From: Omphiscola glabra
Taxonomy: Eukaryota; Mollusca; Gastropoda; Lymnaeidae
Assembly: GCA_964017045.1 (NCBI GenBank)
Contig: OZ024794.1
Span: forward strand, 51,737,608 to 51,801,607
Reading direction: 5' to 3'
Length of the DNA stretch: 64,000 bases
In this document: positions 24,916 to 36,125 of the stretch, in pieces
Position numbering within the stretch: the first letter of the stretch is position 1
How the letters are laid out: every line of letters starts with the position of its first letter
Program-made: the position numbers and the translations under genes
The notes under the pieces: model-generated
The model's database searches: none
What the model was told of the DNA's origin: nothing
What the model saw: the letters and a program-made list of their open reading frames with translations, nothing else

Positions 24916-25689
24916 CTCCATCTATACGTCATTGTTTTGGGTTAGTTCAACAATTGCGCGATTCTTCAGCCTCACTCACGGCCCTGCCTATTGTTTAACA
25001 AGTGGTGAGACTTAGCCAAGACCACTGGAAATAGACAATGATAAAGTGGATGCCCACCTGTGTAACACATTAAGTTTACTGCATCTACTTTTCCACAAAA
25101 TTGCATCGTGTAAAATTGAGATAAAATAAAAACATCTTACATAAATTAAAAAGCTTTTCATTAAAAAAATATATGTAAAATTCAAAGTTTAAAACATTAA
25201 AAAAAATATTTTTAAAAAAACGACACATTTTCACTTGGTTTGTCATGACACTATCATAGTCTGTCATATAAATTTCTTGAGTCCTGGTTTTAAAACATAA
25301 TAGTACAATGCATTCACCATCGTGCTGATATAGATTTTTAAAAAATTCAGTAGTGAAAGAAGCACGTCCATCAGCGTCACCTTTCTTTACCCCGTCTCTG
25401 CTGCCACGCAAATTAGCAGCCTGCAAATGAAACCAGTGATTGAATTACGTACTTCCGGAGTCTTTGCATTACTACGTAATCAATGTGAGCACTACAGAAA
25501 TGTCACATAAAGAACTCGTTCACCTCTCCCATTGCTTGCCAAACGAAACAACTCTTCCAATTAACCATACGGTTTGTTTCTTTTTTGTGGGGGGGAAAAA
25601 AAGGGGAGGGGGGCTTACCTCTATTTAATGTGTCTTTGTAACTAAATTGTTTTGGTCTTAGAAACAAGCAATGTGTGTCTGTTTAAACG

Positions 25690-25893
25690 TCTTTGAGGTC
25701 CATTTTTAGCCATGTTATCCATAGTCTAAATAAAGTGAGCTTCTTTGAGGTCCATTTTCAGCCGTTTTATCCATAGTCTAAATAAAGTGAGCTTCTTTGA
25801 GGTCCATATTTAGCCATGCTATCCTTAGTCTAAATAAGGTGAACTTCTCTGAGGTCCATATTTAGCCATGCTATCCATGATCTACATAAGCTA
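25690..25893. repeat. Short tandem array, 52-bp unit
   Basis: Four copies of a 52-bp unit containing GAGGTCCAT(A/T)TTTAGCCATG and ATCC(A/T)TAGTCTAAATAA; the last copy is partial. Confidence 0.88.
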
Positions 25894-26239
25894 AAACAGC
25901 CGCTCTATATTTTTTTTATTCTTGTTTAGTTAATTTTGAGTAGCTTCTGTTAGGTTCCACTGAAGCATGAACAGCTAAAATGACTAAATGACAAACCAAC
26001 AAAATTAGGCTTTAGACAGATCCACGATAAAGTCAGTATTAGTTCAGTTTTTAATTACTTAAGAATGTGCAGGTCAAATTGATAAAATGCACGATTCTGG
26101 TCAGTATAGTGAGATGATCATTTATTTACTGGTTACATATGACCAACAAAAAAATAAAAGAGTGGTAAGCTAAAACGTTATTATCTCATAAAAACGAATA
26201 GAATATACGTATCTAAGATGATTTTACAAAATGCTTATA

Positions 26240-26850
26240 GGGCCATGGGGGATGATGTAGAACTGAATGGTGTAGTATTAGATGGTGTAGTATAACATGA
26301 TTTAGTATTAGATGATGAAGTATTAGATGGTGTAGTATAACATGATTTAGTATAAGATGATGTAGTATTATATGGTGTAGTATAACATGATTTAGTATTA
26401 GATTATCAAGTATTAGATGGTTTAGTATTAGATGGTGTAGTATAACATGATTTAGTATTAGATGATGAAGTATTAAATGGTGTAGTATAACATGATTTAG
26501 TATAAGATGATGTAGTATTATATGGTGTAGTATAACATGATTTAGTATTAGATTATCAAGTATTAGATGGTTTAGTATTAGATGGTGTAGTTTAACATGA
26601 TTTAGAATTAGATGATGTCATATTAGGTGGTGTAGTATTACATGGTGGTGCTGTATTAGATGATGTAGTATGCGATGGTTGGTGTTGGGTTATGGAGTAT
26701 TAGAGGGTGTTGTATTAAGTTTTGTAGTGTAAGATTGTGTACTATTAGATTGTGCAGTATTACATGATGTAATATTAAATAATGTAGTATTACATTGTGT
26801 AGTATTAGATGGCGTACTATTCGATGATGTCATATTAGATGGTGTAGCAT
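26240..26850. repeat. Degenerate 15-bp array with longer internal period
   Basis: Variants of a 15-mer of the type GTATTAGATGGTGTA, mixed with GTATAACATGATTTA. The block GTATAACATGATTTAGTATA recurs within a longer unit of roughly 120-180 bp, seen twice (about 26330-26450 and 26485-26600). It appears to be the older, diverged flank of the homogeneous array that follows. Confidence 0.85.
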
Positions 26851-27712
26851 TAAATGGTCTTGTATTAGATGGTCTTGTATTAGATGGTCTTGTATTAGAT
26901 GGTCTTGTATTAGATGGTCTTGTATTAGATGGTCTTGTATTAGATGGTCTTGTATTAGATGGTCTTGTATTAGATGGTCTTATATTAGATGGTCTTGTAT
27001 TAGATGGTCTTATATTAGATGGTCTTGTATTAGATTGTCTTGTATTAGATGGTCTTGTATTAGATGGTCTTGTATTAGATTGTCTTGTATTAGATGGTCT
27101 TGTATTAGATGGTCTTGTATTAGATTGTCTTGTATTAGATTGTCTTGTATTAGATGGTCTTATATTAGATGGTCTTGTATTAGATTGTCTTGTATTAGAT
27201 GGTCTTGTATTAGATGGTCTTGTATTAGATGGTCTTGTATTAGATGGTCTTGTATTAGATGGTCTTGTATTAGATGGTCTTGTATTAGATTGTCTTGTAT
27301 TAGATGGTCTTATATTAGATGGTCTTGTATTAGATTGTCTTGTATTAGATGGTCTTGTATTAGATGGTCTTGTATTAGATGGTCTTGTATTAGATGGTCT
27401 TGTATTAGATGGTCTTGTATTAGATGGTGTAGCATTAAATGGTCTTATATTAGATGGTCTTGTATTAGATGGTCTTGTATTAGATGGTCTTGTATTAGAT
27501 GGTCTTGTATTAGATGGTCTTGTATTAGATGGTCTTGTATTAGATGGTCTTGTATTAGATGGTCTTGTATTAGATGGTCTTGTAATAGATGGTCTTGTAT
27601 TAGATGGTCTTGTATTAGATTGTCTTGTATTAGATGGTCTTGTATTAGATGGTCTTGTATTAGATTGTCTTACATTAGATTGTCTTGTATTAGATTGTCT
27701 TACATTAGATGA
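26850..27712. repeat. Homogeneous 15-bp array (GGTCTTGTATTAGAT)
   Basis: About 57 copies of GGTCTTGTATTAGAT with rare point variants (GATTGTCTT, CTTATATTA). Period 15 keeps frames open on both strands: a 349-codon minus frame reading PSNTR repeats and a 225-codon plus frame reading SCIRW repeats. No start context, domain or exon structure supports either, so I leave it as satellite DNA. Confidence 0.93.
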
Positions 27713-28696
27713 TATGATGTACTTGAAAAACTGTTTCATAAATTTTCAACTCTAAGTTTGTGTAGTTGGGCAATGAAAATGGGTAGCTGGCTGCCACTCA
27801 AATCCACACCAATGACTCCCAAAATCAAGCTCTCAAGAACTCTTTGAGAAAATCATTGTCAGCGAAAAAGCAAAAGTTTTCCATTGGACACTATGCTGTT
27901 TTGTTTTTGAAAGACGTAAGTGCGACCAGATGGGATTGTGGGCAAGAGCATCAAACATGAAGCATCAAAGTTGACCACTGATTTGTCCGAGTAAGTGGTC
28001 CGCTGGAATCCGCTATCCTAAAGATGAGGTAGTAGATACTGTCATACTAGATAACTCCGTCGACTACATGTAGGAAAAGACTTATAATTTTAATTTTAAA
28101 AAAAACATTTGAAATTAATATTTTATATTTTGACATAATTGTAAAAATAGTGGGTGGGGGCAAAAATAGGATTTAATGGTATTTAATAGTTGAAAATAAT
28201 GGGTTTCATAGTTGAAAAAAGGGAGTGTAGCGTAAAAAGGATTATTGTCCCAAACATTCTAGATATGCCCCTGCTAGTGGCATCGAAATAAGAGTGGATG
28301 GGCTGGTCCATCCAGGTGTCACTTTTTCTTTATATACAGGTGTGGCATTTTCGGACAACTACAGAGTTGGTATCGTGCTCATGGCGCCACTAATAGTAGC
28401 TACGCCACTAGGCAGTGTGTCGATACTGAAAACAGCTATCATTTTCATCGGGAAGTAGGATAGAAATTGAGGGCGCCGATGAATCTTGCTCAAAAGAAAA
28501 TGTTGGATCATTTCAAAATCAAGAGGTTTTATTTTTTTAGTATACTTGAATTCAATGTTTCTATTATACTTTTCGAAAAGGAATGACATTTTTAAGGGTT
28601 TTGTGGGAGGCATTAGGGCGCCCAGTGCCGTACATAAACTAAACTCACTCCGTTAATAGCGCGCGCAGTGTAATCATTTGGCACAAGCTTATGATC

Positions 28697-28760
28697 TACC
28701 TCATACTGTATCAACCTCATACTGTATCAACCTCATACTGTATCAACCTCATACTGTATC
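28697..28760. repeat. 16-bp tandem repeat, four copies
   Basis: Four consecutive copies of TCAACCTCATACTGTA or its close variant, followed by a diverged half copy. The homologous site in copy B near 35323 has a single unit, so the expansion arose after the copies separated. Confidence 0.9.
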
Positions 28761-28907
28761 ATTCATCAGCGTAGGGAAGGGGGGAGCAGAAATTTAGGGT
28801 GCTAAAGACAGTCGGGCAAACTCAAAATGCAATCAGACAATCTTAAACTGGCATTTTAAAATTTCGAGTGGGAAGTGCCAAAAATTAGCCATACTAATGA
28901 TCAAAAT

Positions 28908-29207
28908 GGTTACCGGAAATTTGATCGAAAGAAATTTCGTCGACGGAAAATTGATCGACGGAAATTTGATCGAACGGAAATTTGGTCGAATCTTTTTTTC
29001 AGTCCAGATGGTTAAAATTTTCGTCAAATTTCTTTTTGAACGCACCATACTATATCGTAAAACATAATATTGCGTTCAAAAAGAAATTTGACGCAATATT
29101 TTAACGTAAAAATTTAAAAAACGATTCGACCAAATTTCCGTTCGATCAAATTTCCGTCGATCAATTTTCCATCGACCAAATTTCTTTCGATCAAATTTCC
29201 GGATACG
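28908..29207. mobile_element. Near-perfect foldback MITE, 300 bp, with TSD
   Basis: The left arm begins GGTTACCGGAAATTTGATCG and the right arm, complemented, begins CGTATCCGGAAATTTGATCG, continuing AAAGAAATTT in both. The arms are about 140 bp with a short centre near 29045-29075, so the element is almost one large hairpin. Each arm also contains internal repeats of GATCGACGGAAATTT type. The 9-mer GATCAAAAT lies on both sides (28899-28907 and 29208-29216). The homologous position in copy B, near 35513-35521, has a single related site and no insert. No transposase. A 9-bp TSD suggests a Mutator-like or similar helper, by inference. Confidence 0.88.
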
Positions 29208-29887
29208 GATCAAAATACATCTTAAATTCCACACCAGCGGCACGTAAACTAAACTCATTTTAGTTTTATCCCACTTGAGGGTACGCTTTTGCCCTAGATT
29301 ATTCTCGCCCCCTTAATCTGTATAGTCCCCAGAAAATTTATGATAATTCAAAATACAAGAATGCATTTTATCACTTAACTGAATTTAGTTTCGCAAAATT
29401 CAACACTTAATTGGAGAGCTACGTAAGAGATACTATTTTAAAAATGTAGGTGTCACTTAACATTCAGAACAACCCCTTCGCCTGCAGGATGGCTTGGATA
29501 TTATAGTAGTTTAAAGATGTTATGACGATATTTTCATAATTATCATCTTTCAATGCAGGGCATGGGAGGAGGGGGGAATAACAGAAAAGTGCTTGACCTG
29601 CTTGTGTTATGCACACACAAAAATATTAATAAAATAATTGTGTGGTTTTAAATTTGTCATTAACTTTATTTTTCGGGATAGCTGCTTAATAAATAAATCA
29701 ATATTCCAAAAAAAATTTAATTAATAAAGGTTGCATCACTGGAAACAGAAAGCACTGTGAATATTATTTTATATGTTGAACGCAAATGGAAAAAAACAAC
29801 AAAAAATTTTGTCATTTTTTAATACAAAAAATATAGTTTCGTTATATTGTGCACACATTTTTCCCCGGAGAGGTGGATAAAAGAAAT

Positions 29888-31005
29888 CCTATTCACTGTC
29901 TCTTTTTCTCCCACTGTTTCTCACTCTCTTAATTTATCTCTCTCCCATTGCATTTCATTCCCACTTTCTCTCTCTGCCATTGTCTCTCTCTCCCACTGTC
30001 TCGCTCTCCCACCGTCTCTCTCCTATTGCCTAACACTCCCACTATATATCTTTCCCATTATCTCTCTTTCCCACTATCTCTCTTTCCCACTATCTCTCTT
30101 TCTCACTATCTCATTTTTCCACTATCTCTCTTTCCCACTATCTCTCTTTCGCTCTATCTCTCCCACTCTGTCTCTCGCTCCCACTGTATCTCTCTCCCAA
30201 TATCTCCCTACTACTTTCTCTCTTTCCTACTGTCTTTCTATATCCCACTATCTATCTCTCCCATTTTCTCCTTTTCCTACTTTCTCTCTCCCACTGTCTC
30301 TCTTTATCCCACTGCTTCTCTCCCAATGCCTTGATCTCCAACAGTCTCTCTCTTCAACTGTCTGTCTTTCACTGTCTTTCACTGTCTCTATATGTCACAC
30401 TGTTTCTCTCTCTCCCACTGTCACTCTATCTCCCACAGACCCCTCTCACTGTCTCTCCATCTTCCACTGTATCTCTTTCTCTCCCACTGTCTCTCACTTC
30501 CATTGTCTCTCTTTCCCACTTGTCACTTCCTTCCCACTGTCTAACTTCCCACGGTTTCTCTCTCCGCCTGTCTCTCTCCCACTCTGTATATCTCTCCCAA
30601 TGTCTCTCCCCTCCTACTTTTTCCTCTCTCTCACACTTTATATGTCTTTCACACTGTCTCTTTCTGTTTATCTCTCTTTGTCTCTGACTCAATCTCCATG
30701 TCTCTCTCTCTCCCACTCTATCGCTCACTGCCACTGCCTCTTTACTCCCGCTGTCTCTCTCTCTCTCTCTCTCTCACACGCTGTCTCCATCTCCCACTCT
30801 GTTTATCTCTCTCCCACTTTGTCGCTCTCTCACACTGTCTTTTTCTGTTTATCTCTCTTTGTCTCTGATTCAATCTCCCTGTCTTTCACTCCCCCACTCT
30901 GTTTATCTCTCTCCGTCTCTCTACTCCCACTGTCTCTCGCCCTCCCTCTCTCTCTCTCTCTGTCTCTCTCTCTACTACTGTCTCTCTATCTCTCCCTCTG
31001 TATGA
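29888..31005. repeat. CT-rich degenerate array (TCTCTCTCCCACTG type)
   Basis: About 1.1 kb of pyrimidine-rich sequence built from TCTCTC(T)TTCCCACT(A/G) units of roughly 15 bases. Phase drifts and interruptions are common. Frames of up to 400 codons stay open because CT repeats rarely form stops. Its purine-rich counterpart occurs in opposite sense at 37557-37770. No coding evidence. Confidence 0.9.
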
Positions 31006-32526
31006 TATGTAACTTGACGTATTATGGAAGCCATCACAAATATTCCTAGAGCCTGACAATCTCGCGGGTCCAATTAAAGATTTACGTCTTGAACTTAACA
31101 GCTTGGGGGGCTATCACAAGGGTCAGTTGGACTCGTCCTGATGAAGGAAGAAAACACGTTTTAAATGTATAGTAGTCACCCATATAACATATAACATGTC
31201 TAGATATCGCTCGTGTTAACATTATGGTGTTTTAAGCATAAAATAATCCGAAATTGTAATTTTCATAATGGTTTCAAACACCCGCATACAGGACAGCCTA
31301 AACTTCAATTGATTTTATAAATGAATGTGTGGAGACATTTCTTCCTCACCGTGTTTGAGACTTGTCAGATAGTTGATGTCACCGAATATCGTCGTGGACT
31401 AGATAGTATAAGGAAAGGATGGAAAGCAGACATTTCAATAACATGACCATGAGAGGCGAATACGTTTTGCCCACACCTGTATCATTCCACCTCATTGTGT
31501 AGTTAGACATTAAATAAAAACAAGCTGTATAAAATTTCAACATCTCTCAATATTGTGTTCAGTTTTATAAAAAAAAATAATTAATTAATAATTGAATGCA
31601 GAATAACATCTCCCCCCCCTCTCCTTTTTCCGGGTCCGTGTTCAAGTTCATGTTCGAGCCGTCACTGGAAGGATTAATTCGTTTTATAGTTCAACCGTAT
31701 TTACTTCTTCGTGAATCATGCATAACATTTAATATACAAATCACATGCACCAGGAAGTGGAGATATTTATACAAGTTATTATGGAGTAACTTTTAAACCA
31801 TTAGTGGGTGACCTGCCTTCATAGCCCCGTCGGTGCGTGAGTCTCACTATTACTCTCTACAAGAAACGAACGTCTCCTCCGACTTCAATCTATTTTGTCA
31901 TCGATCCGACCGTCTTCGTTTCTGGCTACCTTCCTGCTGGCCTGCAATGTAACCTAACTCCAGCTCTTACGGTGCCACACCAGGAGGCGAAAAACCGGTA
32001 GAATTTACGGATTACTCGCAGATGGTATTGGGGGGGGGGGAGGAGATGGGGTAGTGAGTAGCCTGCTTCAATGCTGGGGTCATCACTTCCCATCTAGAGT
32101 TTAGAACACGTAAAGGGTCCTTACACGGGACCCAGACCCCTTACCTATCTGTCACCACACAAAATGGAATGGGAGACAAGACAGAGGAGCTGTTTAGTAG
32201 TTTAGGGTTAGATGTCGAAAACACTGCAATAAGTCATCGAAGTTTCTACATGAGGCTGGTCCACTGATACATCCCCCACAGAAAACAAGAAAAACAAATC
32301 GAAACACTTAGCTTTCATCGAAGTACAAAACTTTTATGTTGATTAAGATGAAAAAAAGGTGAACAAGGAAAAGAAAAAGAAGGGCGTGGGAGAGATTTTT
32401 ATTTTTAAACACACGGCTGCACTTTTGTTAAATGCAAGCTGTGGCAGGAAGTGAGCAATTATTTTGCACTTTAATTTAGACAATTTCAACAATTTAACAA
32501 AGTAAATTGATTTAATATGCATGCTT
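31006..32526. other. Stretch with no recognisable gene
   Basis: Mixed unique sequence with G-runs (about 32031-32040) and poly-A. I found no domain, splice pair or terminal repeat. Confidence 0.5.
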
Positions 32527-32530
32527 TTAA

Positions 32531-32812
32531 CCTTGGAGTCGTGACCCTATCTTATATGGTCAATTTGAGCCTTGCTCCCATTATATTAAATCAAAAAATT
32601 AGAAATGTGGGAGAAAAAAAATCATTTTTAAAATAAAAAGTATAAAATAAACCAAATTTTATTAAAACATTAAAAAAATTATTTGTCATCAAAAAAATTC
32701 ATGTAAATTCTTTTAACACCCGGGTGGATGGGACTCGTCAACCTTGGATGGCAATTCATCTAAGAGGAGCCAAAGTATGAATTAAAACCCGAATATGGAG
32801 TCCCTTAGGCGG
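32531..32812. mobile_element. Possible piggyBac-type MITE
   Basis: Bounded by TTAA on both sides (32527-32530, 32813-32816), the obligatory piggyBac target. The left end reads CCTTGGAGTCGTGACCC and the right end, complemented, CCGCCTAAGGGACTCC, so the inverted ends are only loosely similar. TTAA is frequent in AT-rich DNA, so this stays tentative. Confidence 0.3.
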
Positions 32813-32883
32813 TTAACATTGGTACAATGAAACATTACGTCAACTCCCGCGACGCCACCTGTGCCAAGCTGTATCATCTACAT

Positions 32884-33388
32884 CAGTGATTCCCAAGCGT
32901 CGACAAAAAACTAGCAAAGGGGTCCATGAAAGCGAAAAAAAATATGGGGGTCAATAAAATGAAAATGGGGGTCAACGATAGTGGATCTCATGTAAGCAGG
33001 ACGTGACTTCTATTTTGGTATTCCATGAATGGAATAAGCCACATACACAGATAGTACTATTTACTTACATAATATTACATTATAATATAAAGACATATAT
33101 CATCCTACGCAAATTATAAAAGTACCTATGAAGTAAAAATTTAAAAAACATGAACGTTCATGAAACATGACGAAGAATCATATTAAAATTTAAGTTATTA
33201 GGTATATTCTCTGATAAATGAATATAAATTTAAATATTTCAAAGCGAGTAGCACTATACCGGTTGTCAAAAATACATTTGAAGTTAATGAATTTGCAAAA
33301 AAAATTAATATCAGGTAAGCAGGGGGTGTACCCAAAACCGAAAAGCATGGCAAGTGGTCTACGAGACAAAAAAGTTTGGGGACCTCTG
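32884..33388. mobile_element. Non-autonomous hAT element, 505 bp, perfect 8-bp TSD
   Basis: Begins CAGTGATTCCCAA and ends TTGGGGACCTCTG, whose complement CAGAGGTCCCCAA matches the left end at 10 of 13 positions. The 8-mer ATCTACAT flanks both sides exactly (32876-32883, 33389-33396), the length expected for hAT insertion. The interior is AT-rich with no transposase; an 85-codon frame over its right end has no domain. Confidence 0.85.
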
Positions 33389-33590
33389 ATCTACATGAGG
33401 TTCCCTTGGGTTATCCAGCGGCGTAGAGAGAGGCGATTTGCTGTTGGAAAACAGCTTATAATCCTAGAAGAATAATCCCAGGGCTTGTAAAATTTCGCCG
33501 TGCGAAGTCTACACCATCGTCACATTGTGACGGTCGGATACCAGCAATAAATACCATGAGTTTATAAATCAGTCACATCATCGTCTACAC

Positions 33591-33789
33591 CAGCGGTTCT
33601 CAAAATGTGGGTCGCGACCCCTTTGTGGGGGTCGAACGACCATTTCCCAGGAGTCGCCTAAGACTATTGGAGAACACATATACTCTTTAGTTATGAAGTT
33701 GCAACGAAAATACTTTTGTGCTTTGGGGTCGCCACAACACGAGGAACTGTATTAAGGGGTCGCGGCATTAGGAAGGTTGAGAACCAGTG
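33591..33789. mobile_element. SPIN-like hAT MITE, 199 bp
   Basis: Starts CAGCGGTTCTCAA and ends TTGAGAACCAGTG, giving inverted ends of the form CAC/CAGCGGTTCTCAA. Subterminal GTGGGTCGCGACCCC on the left is answered by GGGGTCGCGGC on the right. Interior blocks GTCGAACGACC, GTTATGAAGTTGCAACGAAA and GAGGAACTGTATTA match what I know of the SPIN (SPACE INVADERS) family closely and in order. It is flanked by GTCTACAC and TTCTACAC, an 8-bp TSD with one mismatch. No coding capacity: it is an internally deleted derivative that depended on a transposase supplied elsewhere. Family recognition is from memory and needs an alignment. Confidence 0.85.
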
Positions 33790-34088
33790 TTCTACACAGT
33801 GGATAACACGTGAAGAATTTGGCTCAATATCTAACTTAATTAAAACGGGAATGAGATTTTTTTAACAGTCATCGTCTTCATAAATTAACTTGCCACACAA
33901 AATCAAATTACAGTGATTCTAGCAGACACAATCATTTTCAATTTTAGACACCAGGGCACCCCATTTTTCATCAGTAAATTATTTACCTGTCATCATGACG
34001 TCGCAGTTAAGACCTTAAATTCGTTATGTCAGATAGAATGCTTAAAGAATTAGCTATGACATCATAAATGGAGAAGGACTCTACCAGT

Positions 34089-34340
34089 TTACAAGGTGGC
34101 ATTCACATACCCATTAGGAGTTCTGTCTATCAGCCTAGAGAGAACAGATGTATGGGTGAAAGATGCTTTCATGTCTACTTCTAAATGTATCGAGGAGACA
34201 CTATTCAGCGTGTACTGGCGAACTTCACATAACTTAGGTCCACCATCGCTGTCCAACTGGAAGCAGGTTCCCAAAGCAGCAGCATCAACGAAAAGCGTAG
34301 GTGAATCTACAACAAAGCTGACCTTACGGCGAGGACCCAT
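34089..34340 (-). other. Possible isolated exon or decayed coding fragment
   Basis: An 83-codon open segment reading MGPRRKVSFVVDSPTLFVD at the start and SRLIDRTPNGYVNATL at the end. Unlike other frames in this window, its composition is balanced and not repeat-driven. Read on the minus strand, a TAG precedes the first codon (an AG acceptor is possible but has a poor pyrimidine tract). A GTAAAC lies at the end, which would serve as a weak donor two bases before the stop. I do not recognise the sequence. The plus strand is also open here (34096-34452), which lowers confidence. Confidence 0.25.
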
Positions 34341-34774
34341 CTACGCATGCGTGATCTGTATACTCATCATGTATGACGTTGATGCGTTGACAACCTATGT
34401 GTCTTTGTATGAAATGCTAAATGTAGTTGAAAATGAAATATACTATTTATAGCTTTGTGAATTTAGGCATGGTCCACAAAAATCGCAATATTTCAAGGAT
34501 CCACCGAAATAGCATTTTAAGAGTACACATGTGTTATAGGCAGTGTTTCTTTCAGAAATTGTCCCCCTTGGAGGGCATTTCAGATTTTCGGGGACAACAG
34601 TGCCAGTTGTCAGTGTCCAGAGGCGTAGCTAAGAGGTGGCAGATGGGGGCGCCAGACTTGTGGGGAGGCAAAATGGGCTTTGGTGGAATTAATTGGTTGA
34701 ACATAATTGGTTTCAGAGTGGGAGGTGGCGTAAAAATGAATCTCGCCCCCTCACACCAAACACTGTAACTACGA

Positions 34775-36125
34775 CCCTGCTAGTAACGTTGAGATAGGGC
34801 GCGTACATCGAGGCTTCTTTTTCTTTATATGCAGGTGTGTCATTTTCGGACAACTGCAGAGTTTGTATCGTGAAAGGGAGGATGGCAAAAATATTTGCCC
34901 GCCCATGGCGGCAGTAATAGATGCGCCACTAGGCAGTGCATCTATCGATACCAAATGCGCGATCGTTTTAATCAGGAAGGAGGGCGGAAATTTAGGGCGC
35001 TGATGAATCGATGGAGGGTTAGAACATGTTTTATTATTTCAAAATCAAGAGGTGTATTTTTGAGTATACTTGAATTCAATGTTTGTATTATATTTTTTGA
35101 AGGAGTAAGGACATTTTTTAGGTTTTGTGGAAAGCATTATGGCGTCTAGTGTTATGCATAAACTGAATTCACTCCGTTCGATGTTACAATTATACCTTCT
35201 GAACAGAGGAACATATTTAAGGTTTTTTGAGCGGCATTATTTAGCCCAGTGCCATATATAAACTGAATTCACATCATTTGTTGTGTACCCCAGGGTAATC
35301 ATTAGGCACAAGCTTATAATCAACCCCATACTGTGCCATTGATCAGCGTGAAGAAAGGGGTGCATAATTTAGGGTGCTAAAGACAGTCGTACAAACTCAA
35401 ATTGCAGGGATGCATTATTTTGGTGCATACTTGAATTTGTTGTTTCTTTCAGGCAAATTCGAAGTGGCATTTCAAATATTCGGATGGAAAGTGCCATAAT
35501 TATCCATAATAATGACCAAAGACATCTTAAATTTCGAGCCATTGGGATGTAAACTAGATTCATTCTAGTTGTGTCACCCTTGTGGGTAAGCTTTTGCCCT
35601 AGATTATTCTCGCCCCTTAAATCATTATAGTCCCCAGAAATGTTTTGATTAATTCAAAACACAAGAATGCATTTTATCACATATCTGAAATTAGTAGTGC
35701 AATATTCTACACGTAATTGGAAAGCATCGAAGAGATCCTAGTTAAAAAATGTAGGTGTCACTTAACTTTAACTTTATCGTGTGCGCCCAGCAACCCTTTC
35801 GACTGCAAGGTGCCTCGAATATTTTAAGGGCTTAAAGATATGATGAGGATATTTTATTAATTATCATCTTTCCATGCAGGTTTGGCCAAACGGAAATTGC
35901 TTGCCTGCTTGTGTTATGAAAAAAAAATAATAATCTTTAAAAAAATAATTATATAACTAAAAATAGTTATATGGCTTTAATTTTTATTTACATTATTATT
36001 AGAGATAGCTACTCAAGAAATAAATGAATTAAAAAAAAACAAAATTAAATTAAAAAGGATTCCATCACTAAAAAGCACTGCAAACATTATTTTATATGCT
36101 GTTCGCAAATGGACAAAAAAAATAC
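34775..36125 (+). mobile_element. 1.4-kb interspersed repeat, copy B (empty site)
   Basis: Collinear with copy A (28268-29803; landmarks given there). It lacks the 300-bp foldback: the sequence runs AATAATGACCAAAGACATC straight through at about 35509-35527. It also has its own internal duplication of roughly 100 bp, since ATAAACTGAATTCAC occurs at about 35157 and 35258. Copies A and B are in the same orientation about 6.5 kb apart. Confidence 0.8.

Larger units (their letters stand above)
28268..29803 (+). mobile_element. 1.5-kb interspersed repeat, copy A (interrupted)
   Basis: Collinear with 34775-36125. Shared landmarks in order: CCCTGCTAGT, GGTGTG(G/T)CATTTTCGGACAA, GCGCCACTA, CACAAGCTTAT, TTTTGCCCTAGATTATTCTC, AATGCATTTTATCAC and CATTATTTTATATG. 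Copy A differs by a 300-bp foldback insertion (28908-29207) and by four tandem copies of a 16-mer (TCAACCTCATACTGTA, 28697-28760) where copy B has one. Minus-strand frames shared by the copies are broken and have no domain. The element type is unknown. Confidence 0.8.

Noticed and set aside
26690..27739. 349-codon minus-strand frame of PSNTR repeats, which resembles a low-complexity surface protein
   Set aside because: The 15-bp satellite is open on both strands; the frame start lies outside the array without a plausible context.
29847..31049. 400-codon Ser/Leu-rich frame
   Set aside because: Direct translation of a CT-rich tract; several frames are open.
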